Translations under genes and position numbers: made by a program
NCBI GenBank assembly: GCA_036620675.1
Contig: JAZHEE010000001.1
Length of the DNA stretch: 64,000 nt
Source of the DNA: Jejubacter sp036620675
Lineage (GTDB): Bacteria; Pseudomonadota; Gammaproteobacteria; Enterobacterales; Enterobacteriaceae
Reading direction: 5' to 3' (one strand)
Notes under the pieces: generated by a model
Told to the model about the DNA's origin: nothing
Seen by the model: only the letters and a program-made list of their open reading frames with translations
The model's database searches: none
In this document: positions 49,740 to 59,110 of the stretch, piece by piece
Layout of the letters: the number at the start of each line of letters is the position of its first letter
How positions within the stretch are numbered: the stretch's first letter is position 1

Positions 49740-49957
49740 AACTACTCCAGACCCGCCCTGACCGGGCAACCGGTGTCGTTTCCAGGGGGAGTGTGCAAGC
49801 CGGGAACCGGCCGGTTACTCAAAGGCACAAACCACAGTGCCGTTACAGGGGGCGGAGTGTATCAGTTTTTGCGACCTGGCGCATAAATTCTCCACAGGCG
49901 GAAACATTAGCAGAACCAATTGACGTTTCTGGACACAATGGCAAAACCTGCTTACTC

Positions 49958-49977
49958 TTAATCAATCGATTGATTAA
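49958..49977. promoter_or_regulatory. CecR operator palindrome
   Basis: TTAATCAATCGATTGATTAA, a perfect 20-bp palindrome, 22 bases upstream of the cecR start. E. coli CecR (YbiH) binds palindromes built from TCAAT-type half-sites in front of its own operon and rhlE; this site fits, placed between divergent rhlE and cecR. Confidence 0.8.
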
Positions 49978-49998
49978 CTTTTCAGGAACTCCTGCCTG

Positions 49999-50691
49999 AT
50001 GAGCAACCGAACCACACCCCCTACCGCCAGAGGGGAGCAGGCCAGACAGCAACTCATCCACGCCGCCATCGCCCAGTTTGGCGAATACGGCCTGCATGCC
50101 ACCACCCGCGATATCGCTGCCCAGGCGCAGCAGAATATCGCCGCCATTACCTATTACTTCGGATCAAAAGAGGCGCTTTATCTGGCCTGCGCGCACTGGA
50201 TTGCCGATTTTATAGAGAATAACTTCCAGCAGCATGCCGCCACCGCCGAAAAGCTGCTGAAAAGCGGTGCTGAACGACAAGCCGTGCGCCAGCTTATCGT
50301 TGAAGCCAGCCGTCACCTTATCACCCTGCTCACCGCCGATGAAACGCTGAATATCAGCAAGTTTATCTCCCGCGAGCAGTTGGCCCCAACCGAGGCTTAT
50401 CAGTTAATTCACCAACGGGTGACCGCGCCGATGCATGAACTTCTTACCCGTTTGATCGCCCGCTACTGCGGGCGCGACCCCGGAGATACCGAAACCATTC
50501 TCCATACCCATGCCCTGCTGGGGGAGATACTCGCCTTCCGGTTAGGGCGCGAAACCATACTGCTGCGCGCCGGTTGGCAGCACTTCGATGCGGCGGGGGT
50601 TCAGCAAATTATTTGGGTGGTAACCCAACATATCGATCTCATTCTACAGGGACTTTCCGTCCAGCGAGGAGCCGACGAAAATGAAAAGTAG
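49999..50691 (+). CDS. cecR: CecR (YbiH), TetR-family regulator
   Basis: 230 residues (E. coli 223). N-terminal TetR helix-turn-helix (about 15-60, EQARQQLIHAAIAQFGEYGLHATTRDIAAQAQQNIAAITYYFGSKEALY in adjoining blocks) and a CecR-type C-terminal ligand domain (DUF1956 features, around QLAPTEAYQLIHQRVTAPM). It controls the ybhGFSR exporter and rhlE and affects sensitivity to cefoperazone and chloramphenicol in E. coli. It overlaps ybhG by 11 bases. A perfect palindrome lies before it. Confidence 0.95.
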   Translation: MSNRTTPPTARGEQARQQLIHAAIAQFGEYGLHATTRDIAAQAQQNIAAITYYFGSKEALYLACAHWIADFIENNFQQHAATAEKLLKSGAERQAVRQLIVEASRHLITLLTADETLNISKFISREQLAPTEAYQLIHQRVTAPMHELLTRLIARYCGRDPGDTETILHTHALLGEILAFRLGRETILLRAGWQHFDAAGVQQIIWVVTQHIDLILQGLSVQRGADENEK

Positions 50692-51694
50692 CAAGTCTGT
50701 TGTGGCGGCGCTGATCGTTGTGGCGCTGCTGGCCGCCACCCTCGGCGGCTGGTGGTGGTATCGCAGCCAGCATAACCAGCCCCTGACGCTATATGGCAAC
50801 GTGGATATCCGCACGGTGAATATCAGCTTCCGGGTTGGAGGGCGTCTGGCGACCCTTAACGTGGATGAAGGGGATACCATTAAGCGCGGCGACGTGCTGG
50901 GCGAACTGGATAAAGCGCCTCTGGATAACGCCCTGCGACAATCACAGGCCAACGTCGCCGCCGCCCAGGCCAAATACTCTCTGATGATGGCCGGCTACCG
51001 CAGCGAAGAGATAGCTCAGGCCGCCGCCGCCGAACGTCAGGCGCGCGCCTCCTGGGAATATGCGGACAAGTTTTATCAGCGTCAGCTTGGGCTGTGGAAC
51101 AGTCGCTCCGTCTCCGCCGACGCGTTGTCCAACGCCCGTTCATCGCGCGATCAGGCCGCGGCCAACCTGAAAGCGGCCCGCGATAAGCTGGCCCAGTACC
51201 AGACCGGGAACCGACCGCAGGAAATCGCCGAGGCCAAAGCCAGTCTGGAACAGGCCCAGGCCGCACTGGCCCAGGCGCAACTGGATCTTCAGGACGCCAC
51301 GCTTATCGCCCCTTCCGACGGCACCCTGCTGACCCGCTCCATAGAGCCAGGCACCATGCTCAGCGCCGGCAGCAACGTTCTGACGCTGTCGCTGACCCGC
51401 CCGGTCTGGATCCGCGCTTATATCGATGAGCCAAACCTTAACCAGGCCCGGCCGGGTCGTGAGGTACTGATTTACACGGATGGCCGCCCGAACACTCCCT
51501 GGCACGGGAAGATAGGCTTTGTCTCGCCGACCGCCGAATTCACGCCTAAAAGCGTCGAAACGCCGGATCTGCGTACCGACCTGGTCTATCGCCTGCGCAT
51601 TATCGTAACCGACCCGGACGATACCCTGCGCCAGGGAATGCCGGTTACCCTGCGCTTTAGCGACGCGAAGGCAAGCAGCGATGAGCCACGCTGA
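50681..51694 (+). CDS. ybhG: YbhG, HlyD-type periplasmic adaptor
   Basis: 337 residues (E. coli 331). N-terminal membrane anchor (about 7-27, VVAALIVVALLAATLGGWWW), a lipoyl-type hairpin halves (GNVDIRTVNISFRVGG and DATLIAPSDGTLLTRS), a long coiled-coil (about 80-205) rich in alanine and glutamine, and a beta-barrel (PVWIRAYIDEPNLNQ). It connects the YbhFSR ABC exporter to an outer-membrane channel. It overlaps ybhF by 14 bases. Confidence 0.95.
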   Translation: MKSSKSVVAALIVVALLAATLGGWWWYRSQHNQPLTLYGNVDIRTVNISFRVGGRLATLNVDEGDTIKRGDVLGELDKAPLDNALRQSQANVAAAQAKYSLMMAGYRSEEIAQAAAAERQARASWEYADKFYQRQLGLWNSRSVSADALSNARSSRDQAAANLKAARDKLAQYQTGNRPQEIAEAKASLEQAQAALAQAQLDLQDATLIAPSDGTLLTRSIEPGTMLSAGSNVLTLSLTRPVWIRAYIDEPNLNQARPGREVLIYTDGRPNTPWHGKIGFVSPTAEFTPKSVETPDLRTDLVYRLRIIVTDPDDTLRQGMPVTLRFSDAKASSDEPR

Positions 51695-53426
51695 ACGCGC
51701 CATTGAACTACGCGGGGTGGTCAAACGCTTCCCCGATATGGAAAAACCGGCGGTCGCCAGCCTGACGGTAACGCTTAACGCTGGCGGCGTTATTGGCCTG
51801 GCAGGGCCGGACGGCGCCGGTAAAACCACGCTGATGCGCATGCTGGCGGGCCTGCTGCGCCCCAGCGAGGGCGAAGTCCGGGTGGCCGAACTCGATCCCA
51901 TCCAGGATTCCGGCGAGCTTCACTCGCTGTTGGGCTATATGCCCCAGAAGTTCGGTCTTTATGAAGATTTAACGGTCCAGGAAAACCTGAATCTGTATGC
52001 CGACCTGCGCAGCGTGACCGGCGAACAGCGCCGCCAGACCTTCGAAAAGCTGCTGGCCTTTACCGCCCTCGCCCCTTTCACCGGGCGGCTGGCGGGCAAG
52101 CTTTCCGGTGGAATGAAGCAGAAGCTCGGGCTGGCCTGCACCCTGGTGGGTCAGCCTCAGGTACTGCTGCTGGATGAGCCGGGCGTCGGCGTCGATCCCA
52201 TCTCGCGCCGCGAGCTGTGGCAGATGGTGCACACGCTATCAAACGAAGGCATGCTGATTCTGTGGAGCACCTCTTATCTGGACGAAGCCGAGCAGTGCCG
52301 CACTATCCTGTTGATGAACGAAGGGGAAATACTCTACCAGGGCGAACCAAAAGCGCTGACCCGCCAGATGACCGGACGCAGTTGGCTGATGACCAGCCCC
52401 CGTCTCAACAGCCGTCAGCTGTTACAGCAAGCGCTGCGCCAGCCGACGGTCAGCGACGGCGTCATCCAGGGAAAATCGGTGCGGGTGATTCTGAAAAAAG
52501 AGGCTCAGATCGACCACCTGAGCCGGGCGCTGGCGCTGCCGCCCGAACGCATCGAAGAGACGGCGCCGCGCTTTGAGGATGCCTTTATCGATTTACTGGG
52601 CGGCACCAGCGCCGTCGAATCGCCGCTGGGCGCCATTCTGCACGATGTGGAAGGCAAGCCAGGCGAAACGGTGATCGAAGCGCGCCAGCTGACCAAAAAA
52701 TTCGGCGACTTCGCGGCCACCGATAGTGTCGACTTCAAAGTGACCCGCGGCGAGATATTCGGGCTGCTCGGCCCCAACGGCGCGGGTAAATCCACCACCT
52801 TCAAGATGATGTGCGGCCTGCTGACGCCCACCTCGGGTCAGGCGCTGGTGCTGGATATGGATCTGAAGACCAATTCCGGCCAGGCGCGCCAGCACCTGGG
52901 TTATATGGCCCAGAAGTTTTCGCTGTACGGCAACCTGACGGTTAATCAGAACCTGCGCTTTTTCTCCGGTATCTACGGCCTGAAGGGGAAACGCCAGCAA
53001 GAGCGCATTGAGCGGATGAGCACGGCTTTTAACCTGACGCCCATCGCCCGCCAGAGCACCGATTCTCTGCCGCTGGGCTTTAAGCAGCGCCTGGCGCTGG
53101 CCTGCTCGCTGATGCACGAGCCGGATATTCTGTTCCTTGACGAACCCACCTCCGGCGTCGACCCCCTCACCCGCCGCGAATTCTGGTTGCATATCAACAG
53201 CATGGTAGAGCGCGGCGTGACCGTTATGGTGACCACCCACTTTATGGACGAGGCGGAATATTGCGACCGTATCGGGCTGGTGTACCACGGCAAAATCATC
53301 GCCAGCGGTACGCCGGACGACCTGAAACAACAGGCCGCAGACGCCGAACATCCGGATCCCACCATGGAGCAGGCCTTTATCGCCCTGATTCACCAGTGGG
53401 ACAAGGAGTACAGCCATGGCCAATAA
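51681..53426 (+). CDS. ybhF: YbhF, ABC exporter ATPase (double NBD)
   Basis: 581 residues (E. coli 578) with two ABC domains in tandem. First: Walker A GPDGAGKTT (about 40-48), signature LSGGMKQKLG. Second: Walker A GPNGAGKST (about 364-372) and LPLGFKQRLALA in place of a canonical LSGGQ signature, with Walker B ILFLDEPTSGVDP. In E. coli YbhFSR moves Na+ or Li+ and exports drugs such as cefoperazone. The degenerate second signature (LPLGF) suggests unequal sites. Ends overlapping ybhS by 11 bases. Confidence 0.95.
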   Translation: MSHAERAIELRGVVKRFPDMEKPAVASLTVTLNAGGVIGLAGPDGAGKTTLMRMLAGLLRPSEGEVRVAELDPIQDSGELHSLLGYMPQKFGLYEDLTVQENLNLYADLRSVTGEQRRQTFEKLLAFTALAPFTGRLAGKLSGGMKQKLGLACTLVGQPQVLLLDEPGVGVDPISRRELWQMVHTLSNEGMLILWSTSYLDEAEQCRTILLMNEGEILYQGEPKALTRQMTGRSWLMTSPRLNSRQLLQQALRQPTVSDGVIQGKSVRVILKKEAQIDHLSRALALPPERIEETAPRFEDAFIDLLGGTSAVESPLGAILHDVEGKPGETVIEARQLTKKFGDFAATDSVDFKVTRGEIFGLLGPNGAGKSTTFKMMCGLLTPTSGQALVLDMDLKTNSGQARQHLGYMAQKFSLYGNLTVNQNLRFFSGIYGLKGKRQQERIERMSTAFNLTPIARQSTDSLPLGFKQRLALACSLMHEPDILFLDEPTSGVDPLTRREFWLHINSMVERGVTVMVTTHFMDEAEYCDRIGLVYHGKIIASGTPDDLKQQAADAEHPDPTMEQAFIALIHQWDKEYSHGQ

Positions 53427-54552
53427 TCAACGTTTCTCGGGGCGTCGGGTGCGCGCCCTGTGTCTGAAAGAGACCCGCCAGATTCTGCGCGATCCCAGTA
53501 GCTGGCTGATTGCGGTGGTCATTCCCCTGCTGCTGCTGTTTATCTTCGGCTACGGCATTAACCTGGATTCCAGCCAGTTACGGGTCGGGGTTCTGCTGGA
53601 ACAGCGCAGCGAAGAGGCGGTGGACTTTACCCGTACCCTGAGCGCCTCTCCCTTTATCGATGCGACCGTCAGCAATAATCGCCAGCAGTTGATCGAAATG
53701 ATGCAGGGCGGACGGATTCGCGGGCTGGTGGTATTGCCGGTGAATTTCGCCGAGCGCCAGGCAAGCCCCGGCGACAGCGCACCGATTCAGGTAATAACCG
53801 ACGGCAGCGAACCCAATACCGCCAACTTCGTGCAGGGCTACGTCCAGGGAAGCTGGCAGGTCTGGCAGCAGCAGCGCGCGCTGGCCCGGGGTGAAAGTCT
53901 ACAGCCGCTGATCGACGTGCAGAGCCGCTACTGGTTTAATCCGGCCGCCATCAGCCGCCACTTTATAATCCCCGGCGCCATCACCATTATCATGACGGTG
54001 ATCGGCGCCATTCTGACCTCACTGGTGGTGGCCCGCGAGTGGGAGCGCGGCACCATGGAGGCGCTGCTCTCCACCGAGGTAACCCGCACCGAGCTGCTGC
54101 TGTGCAAGCTTATTCCCTACTATTTTCTGGGCATGCTGGCGATGCTTATCTGTATGCTGATGACGGTTTTTGTGTTGGGGGTGCCGTACCGCGGTTCTCT
54201 GCTGCTGCTGTTTATCATTACCAGCCTGTTTTTACTGAGCACCCTCGGCATGGGGCTGTTAATCTCCACCCTGACCCGCAACCAGTTTAACGCCGCCCAG
54301 GTGGCGCTGAACGCCGCGTTTCTGCCATCGGTAATGCTATCCGGCTTTATTTTCCAGATAGACAGTATGCCTGCCGCCATCCGGGCGGTGACCTGGGTAA
54401 TCCCGGCGCGTTACTTCGTCAGCACCCTGCAAAGCCTTTTTCTGGCGGGCAATATCCCCATTGTGCTGCTGATAAACGTGCTGTTTTTGATTGGCTCGGC
54501 GGTGATGTTTATCGGTCTGACCTGGCTTAACACCAAACGCCGTCTCGATTAA
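53416..54552 (+). CDS. ybhS: YbhS, ABC-2 type permease
   Basis: 378 residues (E. coli 377). ABC-2 permease: first membrane segment about 30-50, a large periplasmic domain (about 55-175, GVLLEQRSEEAVDF), then five segments; contains REWERGTMEALLSTEVTRTELLLCKLIPY (conserved coupling region). Works with YbhR as the membrane part of the YbhF exporter. Overlaps ybhF; ybhR starts 11 bases later. Confidence 0.95.
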   Translation: MANNQRFSGRRVRALCLKETRQILRDPSSWLIAVVIPLLLLFIFGYGINLDSSQLRVGVLLEQRSEEAVDFTRTLSASPFIDATVSNNRQQLIEMMQGGRIRGLVVLPVNFAERQASPGDSAPIQVITDGSEPNTANFVQGYVQGSWQVWQQQRALARGESLQPLIDVQSRYWFNPAAISRHFIIPGAITIIMTVIGAILTSLVVAREWERGTMEALLSTEVTRTELLLCKLIPYYFLGMLAMLICMLMTVFVLGVPYRGSLLLLFIITSLFLLSTLGMGLLISTLTRNQFNAAQVALNAAFLPSVMLSGFIFQIDSMPAAIRAVTWVIPARYFVSTLQSLFLAGNIPIVLLINVLFLIGSAVMFIGLTWLNTKRRLD

Positions 54553-54563
54553 GGAAGCCTCTG

Positions 54564-55670
54564 ATGCTACATCGCTTATGGACACTGATTCGTAAAGAGC
54601 TCCAGGCGCTGCTGCGGGAGCCACAGACCCGCGCCATTCTGGTGCTGCCGGTGATTATCCAGGTGGTGCTGTTCCCGCTGGCGGCGACCCTGGAGGTGAC
54701 CAACGCCACCATCGCCATCTACAGCGAAGACAGCGGGAAACACTCGGTAGAACTGACCCAGCGTTTTGCTCAGGCCAACGCCTTCAGCCACGTGCTGCGC
54801 CTGCACGGCCCCAACGAAATCCAGCCGACCATCGATACCCAGAAGGCGCTGCTGGTGGCTCGCTTTCCGGCGAGCTTTTCCCGGAATCTTGACCAGAGCA
54901 GTCCCACTCAGCTTCAGTTGATTCTCGACGGACGCAACTCCAACAGCGCGCAGATAGCGGCCCGCTATCTGCAACAGATAGTGATGGATTACCAGAAGGA
55001 GCTGACCCGGGGGCAGGCGCGTAGCGGCAACAGCGAGCTGGTGGTGCGCAACTGGTACAACCCCAATCTGGACTATGACTGGTTCGTGGTACCGTCGCTG
55101 GTGGCGATGATCACCACCGTCGGGATTATGATAGTCACCTCGCTTTCCGTGGCGCGCGAACGCGAACAGGGCACCCTCGATCAGCTTCTGGTCTCGCCGC
55201 TCACCACCTGGCAGATTTTTGCCGGTAAAGCCATTCCGGCGCTTATCGTCGCCATCTTCCAGGCCACCATCGTTCTGCTGGCCGGGATTCTTATCTATCA
55301 GATCCCCTTCGCCGGTTCGCTACTGCTGTTCTACTTCACCATGGTGGTGTACGGACTGTCGCTGGTGGGATTCGGGCTGCTAATTTCGTCGCTGTGCGCC
55401 ACTCAGCAGCAGGCGTTTATCGGGGTATTTGTCTTTATGATGCCAGCGATTCTACTGTCGGGGTACGTCTCTCCGGTCGAGAATATGCCGGTCTGGCTGC
55501 AAAACCTGACCTGGATAAACCCCATCCGTCACTTTACCGACATCACCAAACAGATCTATCTGAAGGACGCCAGCTTTCACATTATCTGGCAGAGTTTATG
55601 GCCGCTGCTGGTGATAGCGGCCACAACGGGATTAGCGGCGTACGCTATGTTTCGGCGGAAGATCGCCTGA
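54564..55670 (+). CDS. ybhR: YbhR, ABC-2 type permease
   Basis: 368 residues, as in E. coli. Same architecture as YbhS: an N-terminal membrane segment, a periplasmic domain (about 45-170), then five segments, with REREQGTLDQLLVSPLTTWQIFAGKAIPA as the coupling region and PAILLSGYVSPVENMPVWLQ between later helices. Last gene of the cecR-ybhGFSR operon. Its 3' end overlaps convergent ybhQ by 39 bases. Confidence 0.95.
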   Translation: MLHRLWTLIRKELQALLREPQTRAILVLPVIIQVVLFPLAATLEVTNATIAIYSEDSGKHSVELTQRFAQANAFSHVLRLHGPNEIQPTIDTQKALLVARFPASFSRNLDQSSPTQLQLILDGRNSNSAQIAARYLQQIVMDYQKELTRGQARSGNSELVVRNWYNPNLDYDWFVVPSLVAMITTVGIMIVTSLSVAREREQGTLDQLLVSPLTTWQIFAGKAIPALIVAIFQATIVLLAGILIYQIPFAGSLLLFYFTMVVYGLSLVGFGLLISSLCATQQQAFIGVFVFMMPAILLSGYVSPVENMPVWLQNLTWINPIRHFTDITKQIYLKDASFHIIWQSLWPLLVIAATTGLAAYAMFRRKIA

Positions 55671-56045
55671 GCGACGACGGTCTTTAATCAGTAGCGAAAC
55701 CAGCGCCGGCCCGGCCAGCAGCGCCAGTCCGGCAATCGCCAGCAGCAAATTGTTATGCACTACCCGGGAAAGCAGCCAGATGGCGATCAGCGCCGCCCCG
55801 AAGTACCAGGCGGTGGTCAGCTCTTCCAGCAAATCAGCAAACTCCCGGCGCCAGCCTTCCGCGTGGCGCTGGAACACCAGCATCAGCATCAGCGTGACCG
55901 CGTACAGCGTGCAGAGCCCCAGCCCAACGCGCACCATCGTATTGCTCAACCAGCCCATCACCAGTAAGGCCACTACCAGTAAATGCAGCATAATCTGCAG
56001 GCAACTTAGGCCAGTTGCCACACGAATACGTTGTTGCCACTTCAT
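55632..56045 (-). CDS. ybhQ: YbhQ, inner-membrane protein
   Basis: 137 residues (E. coli 136) from ATG 56045 (MKWQQRIRVATGLSCLQIML). Four predicted membrane segments and a C-terminal charged tail ending KHSVRR, as in E. coli. Unknown function. It is divergent from ybhP and its last 13 codons lie inside the ybhR coding region on the opposite strand. A longer frame upstream of the ATG has no family support. Confidence 0.92.
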   Translation of the reverse strand: MKWQQRIRVATGLSCLQIMLHLLVVALLVMGWLSNTMVRVGLGLCTLYAVTLMLMLVFQRHAEGWRREFADLLEELTTAWYFGAALIAIWLLSRVVHNNLLLAIAGLALLAGPALVSLLIKDRRRSGDLPPKHSVRR

Positions 56046-56177
56046 GGCTCGTCTCCATTTAGTCTTTTTTTCTGTTCTTTCAGAGTACAGTACTTTAAGG
56101 AAAATTCCGTATCCCGCCAACTTTTTGTGACAAAGACTACACTTTATCGTCTACGGAGAGGCATTTGTGGGAGGCTC

Positions 56178-56939
56178 ATGACCGATAACACGGCGCATTT
56201 TTCGCTGCGGGTGCTGACCATCAACACCCACAAAGGGTTCACCGCCCTGAACCGGCGCTTTATCCTGCCGGAGCTGCGCGAAGCGGTGCGCAGCGTTTCG
56301 GCGGATATCGTCTGTCTGCAGGAAGTGCTGGGGGAGCATGAGATCCACGCCTTAAGGGTGGCGGGCTGGCCGGACGCGCCCCACTATGAATTCCTGGCTG
56401 ATACCATGTGGCGCGACTACGCCTACGGTCGCAACGCCGTCTATCCTGAGGGACACCACGGCAACGCCATTCTCTCCCGTTTCCCTATCGAGCAGTTTGA
56501 AAATCACGATGTCTCCATTCCCGGCCACGAAAAGCGCGGCCTGCTGCGCTGCCGCATTCTGCTACCGGAAAGCGGCCAGCATATCCATATTATCTGCGTG
56601 CACCTGGGACTGCACGACAGCCATCGCGCCATTCAGCTGCGGCAGCTGGCGAGCCTGGTTAACGACCTGCCCGCCGAACAGCCGGTGGTGGTGGCCGGGG
56701 ACTTTAACGACTGGCGCCAGAAAGCGAACCGGCCGCTGCGGGAGCTGGCCGGGCTGGACGAGGTCTTTACCCGCGCCAGAGGGCGCCCGGCGCGCACCTT
56801 TCCGGTGCGCTTCCCGCTGCTGCGTCTGGATCGCATCTATGTGAAATACGCTGCCGCCAGCGCCCCCTGGGCGCTGACGCTGCGCGACTGGCGTCATCTT
56901 TCCGATCACGCACCGCTGGCCGTGGAGATTCACCTGTGA
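56178..56939 (+). CDS. ybhP: YbhP, endonuclease/exonuclease/phosphatase-fold protein
   Basis: 253 residues, as in E. coli, from ATG 56178 with GGAGG seven bases upstream. EEP fold motifs: LTINTHKGF, VCLQEV (metal-binding Glu), VVVAGDFNDWRQKANR (Asp-Asn catalytic pair) and LSDHAPL (catalytic Asp-His). The substrate is unknown; it could be a phosphodiesterase acting on lipids or nucleic acid. It overlaps clsB by four bases, which hints at a role in phospholipid processing. Confidence 0.94.
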   Translation: MTDNTAHFSLRVLTINTHKGFTALNRRFILPELREAVRSVSADIVCLQEVLGEHEIHALRVAGWPDAPHYEFLADTMWRDYAYGRNAVYPEGHHGNAILSRFPIEQFENHDVSIPGHEKRGLLRCRILLPESGQHIHIICVHLGLHDSHRAIQLRQLASLVNDLPAEQPVVVAGDFNDWRQKANRPLRELAGLDEVFTRARGRPARTFPVRFPLLRLDRIYVKYAAASAPWALTLRDWRHLSDHAPLAVEIHL

Positions 56940-58159
56940 GAAACCGCTGGCGCCAGGGAAACCGCATTCAGTTGCTGGAAAACGGCGAAGCGTTCTTTCC
57001 GGCGGTGTTCGACGCCATCGCCGCCGCCCGCACTCAGGTGCTGCTGGAAACCTTTATCTGGTTCGAGGACAGCGTAGGCTGGCGGCTACGCCACGCCCTG
57101 CTGGAAGCCGCCAGACGCGGCGTTCGGGTCGAATGCCTGCTGGATGGCTACGGTACGCCGGAACTTTCCGCACACTTTATCGACGACCTGGTGACCGCTG
57201 GCGTCATCATTCGCTATTACGATCCGCGCCCCAGGCTGTTCGGTATGCGAACCAATATGTTCCGCCGCATGCACCGCAAAACCGTGGTCGTGGATGAACA
57301 GATAGCCTTTGTCGGTGGAATTAACTTCAGCGACGAGCATATGGCCAGCTACGGCACTGACGCCAAACAGGACTATGCCGTTATGGTCACCGGCCCGGTG
57401 GTGGAGGACATCCGTAGCTATGTGGAAAGCGCCCTGCCGGAGCCAGAACGCCCCTTTTACGGCTGGCATGGCCACGGCCCTTCGCACGAGCCTCATGCCG
57501 GCGAGGCGCAGGCGCTGTTTATCTGGCGCGATAACGGCCAGCATCGCGACGATATCGAACGCTACTACCTGAAAATGCTGGCCGCCGCCCGCCGCGACGT
57601 CACCATCGCCAACGCTTACTTTTTCCCGGGCTACCGCCTGCTGCATGCGATGCGTAACGCGGCCCGGCGCGGCGTGCAGGTGCGACTGCTGGTTCAGGGG
57701 CAGCCCGATATGCCCATCGTCCAGGTGGGGTCGCGCCTGCTGTATCGCTACCTGCTCAAGGCTGGGGTACAAATCTTCGAATATCAGACCCGGGCCCTGC
57801 ACGGCAAAGTGGCCGTGATGGACCAACGCTGGGCCACCGTCGGCTCCAGTAATTTGGATCCGCTCAGCCTTTCGCTTAACCTGGAGGCCAACCTGGTTAT
57901 CCACGACAGCAATTTTAATCGGAGGCTGCGCGATAATCTGGACGCCCTGATCGAACACCAGAGCAAGCGAGTGGATGAGAATATGCTGCCGCGCCGAAAC
58001 TGGTGGAACCTGACCTTCAGCGTGCTGGCCTTTCACTTCCTGCGCCACTTCCCCGCTATGGTGGGCTGGCTGCCGGCTCACCTACCGCGGGTGATGCGGG
58101 TAACGCGCCGCAGCGGCAAATCTTCGGCTCAGAATGACAGACCGGAAGTAAAACCCTGA
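56936..58159 (+). CDS. clsB: ClsB (YbhO), cardiolipin synthase B
   Basis: 407 residues (E. coli 413), start GTG at 56936, overlapping the ybhP stop. Phospholipase D superfamily with two HKD motifs: HRK...D (H113, K115, D120) and HGK...D (H289, K291, D296), each followed by GG/GSSN. It makes cardiolipin from phosphatidylglycerol, or PG from PE and glycerol, at the inner membrane. Ends TGATG with ybhN. Confidence 0.95.
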   Translation: MRNRWRQGNRIQLLENGEAFFPAVFDAIAAARTQVLLETFIWFEDSVGWRLRHALLEAARRGVRVECLLDGYGTPELSAHFIDDLVTAGVIIRYYDPRPRLFGMRTNMFRRMHRKTVVVDEQIAFVGGINFSDEHMASYGTDAKQDYAVMVTGPVVEDIRSYVESALPEPERPFYGWHGHGPSHEPHAGEAQALFIWRDNGQHRDDIERYYLKMLAAARRDVTIANAYFFPGYRLLHAMRNAARRGVQVRLLVQGQPDMPIVQVGSRLLYRYLLKAGVQIFEYQTRALHGKVAVMDQRWATVGSSNLDPLSLSLNLEANLVIHDSNFNRRLRDNLDALIEHQSKRVDENMLPRRNWWNLTFSVLAFHFLRHFPAMVGWLPAHLPRVMRVTRRSGKSSAQNDRPEVKP

Positions 58160-59103
58160 TGGCCGCCGCTCATCCCCGCTGGCGGCGCGTTACCCGTCTG
58201 CTGAACTGGCTGTTTGTACTGGGGGTGCTGACGCTGCTTGTCTTGTGGGCGCGTCAGGTTCACTGGCCGGAAGTGTGGCAGGCATTTCTCAGGCTGCCTG
58301 CTTCGTCGCTGCTGGCCGCCGCAGGGCTGGCAGCGTTCAGCTATCTGCTGTACGGCGGCTACGATCTGCTGGCCCGGGCCTGGTGCGGACACCATCTGGG
58401 GGCAGGCAAGGTGGTGGCGATCGCGGCTACCTGCTACGCCTTTAATCTGACGCTGAGCACCTGGGTCGGCGGCATCGCCATGCGCTATCGCCTCTATTCC
58501 CGTCAGGGACTGTCCGGCGCTACCATCACCCGCATTTTTTCACTCAGCCTGACCACCAACTGGCTCGGCTACCTGCTGCTGGGAGGCGTGCTGTTCAGCC
58601 TGAAGGCGGTTCCCCTGCCGGAACACTGGTATATCGCGCCGCGTACCCTCCAGTGGCTGGGGGGGCTGCTGCTGGCGCTGGTGGCGGGATGGCTGTGGTG
58701 CTGCGTCCGCCTGCGAAGGCGCCGCTTTACCCTGCGCGGTATCACGCTGGTGCTGCCTGACGGCAAGTTTGCGCTGGTTCAGTTGTTCCTGTCCGGCGCT
58801 AACTGGCTGACCATGGCGGCGATTATCTGGGTGCTGATGGGCACTCAGCCGGCTTATCTGCTGGTATTGGGGGTGTTGCTGGTCAGCAGTATCGCCGGGG
58901 TGATCGTGCATATTCCGGCGGGAATCGGCGTACTGGAGGGGGTATTTATCGCACTGCTGGCGGGCAGCCACGTGAATCAGGGCACGCTGCTCGCCGCCCT
59001 GCTTACATACCGGCTGCTCTACTTCTTTATTCCACTGCTGCTGGCGACCCTGGGCTACCTGTGGATGGAAAGTCGCGCCAGACCTCAAAGCCCGGCGCGA
59101 TGA
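58159..59103 (+). CDS. ybhN: YbhN, UPF0104-type inner-membrane protein
   Basis: 314 residues (E. coli 318); about eight membrane segments. Similar to the lysylphosphatidylglycerol synthase TM region (UPF0104): YLLYGGYDLLARAW, NLTLSTWVGGIAMRYRLYSRQGLS, and VHIPAGIGVLEGVF. May be a flippase-like or lipid-transport partner for ClsB. Its ATG at 58159 shares the final A of the clsB TGA. Convergent with ybhL, seven bases between stops. Confidence 0.93.
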   Translation: MAAAHPRWRRVTRLLNWLFVLGVLTLLVLWARQVHWPEVWQAFLRLPASSLLAAAGLAAFSYLLYGGYDLLARAWCGHHLGAGKVVAIAATCYAFNLTLSTWVGGIAMRYRLYSRQGLSGATITRIFSLSLTTNWLGYLLLGGVLFSLKAVPLPEHWYIAPRTLQWLGGLLLALVAGWLWCCVRLRRRRFTLRGITLVLPDGKFALVQLFLSGANWLTMAAIIWVLMGTQPAYLLVLGVLLVSSIAGVIVHIPAGIGVLEGVFIALLAGSHVNQGTLLAALLTYRLLYFFIPLLLATLGYLWMESRARPQSPAR

Positions 59104-59110
59104 TACGCGG

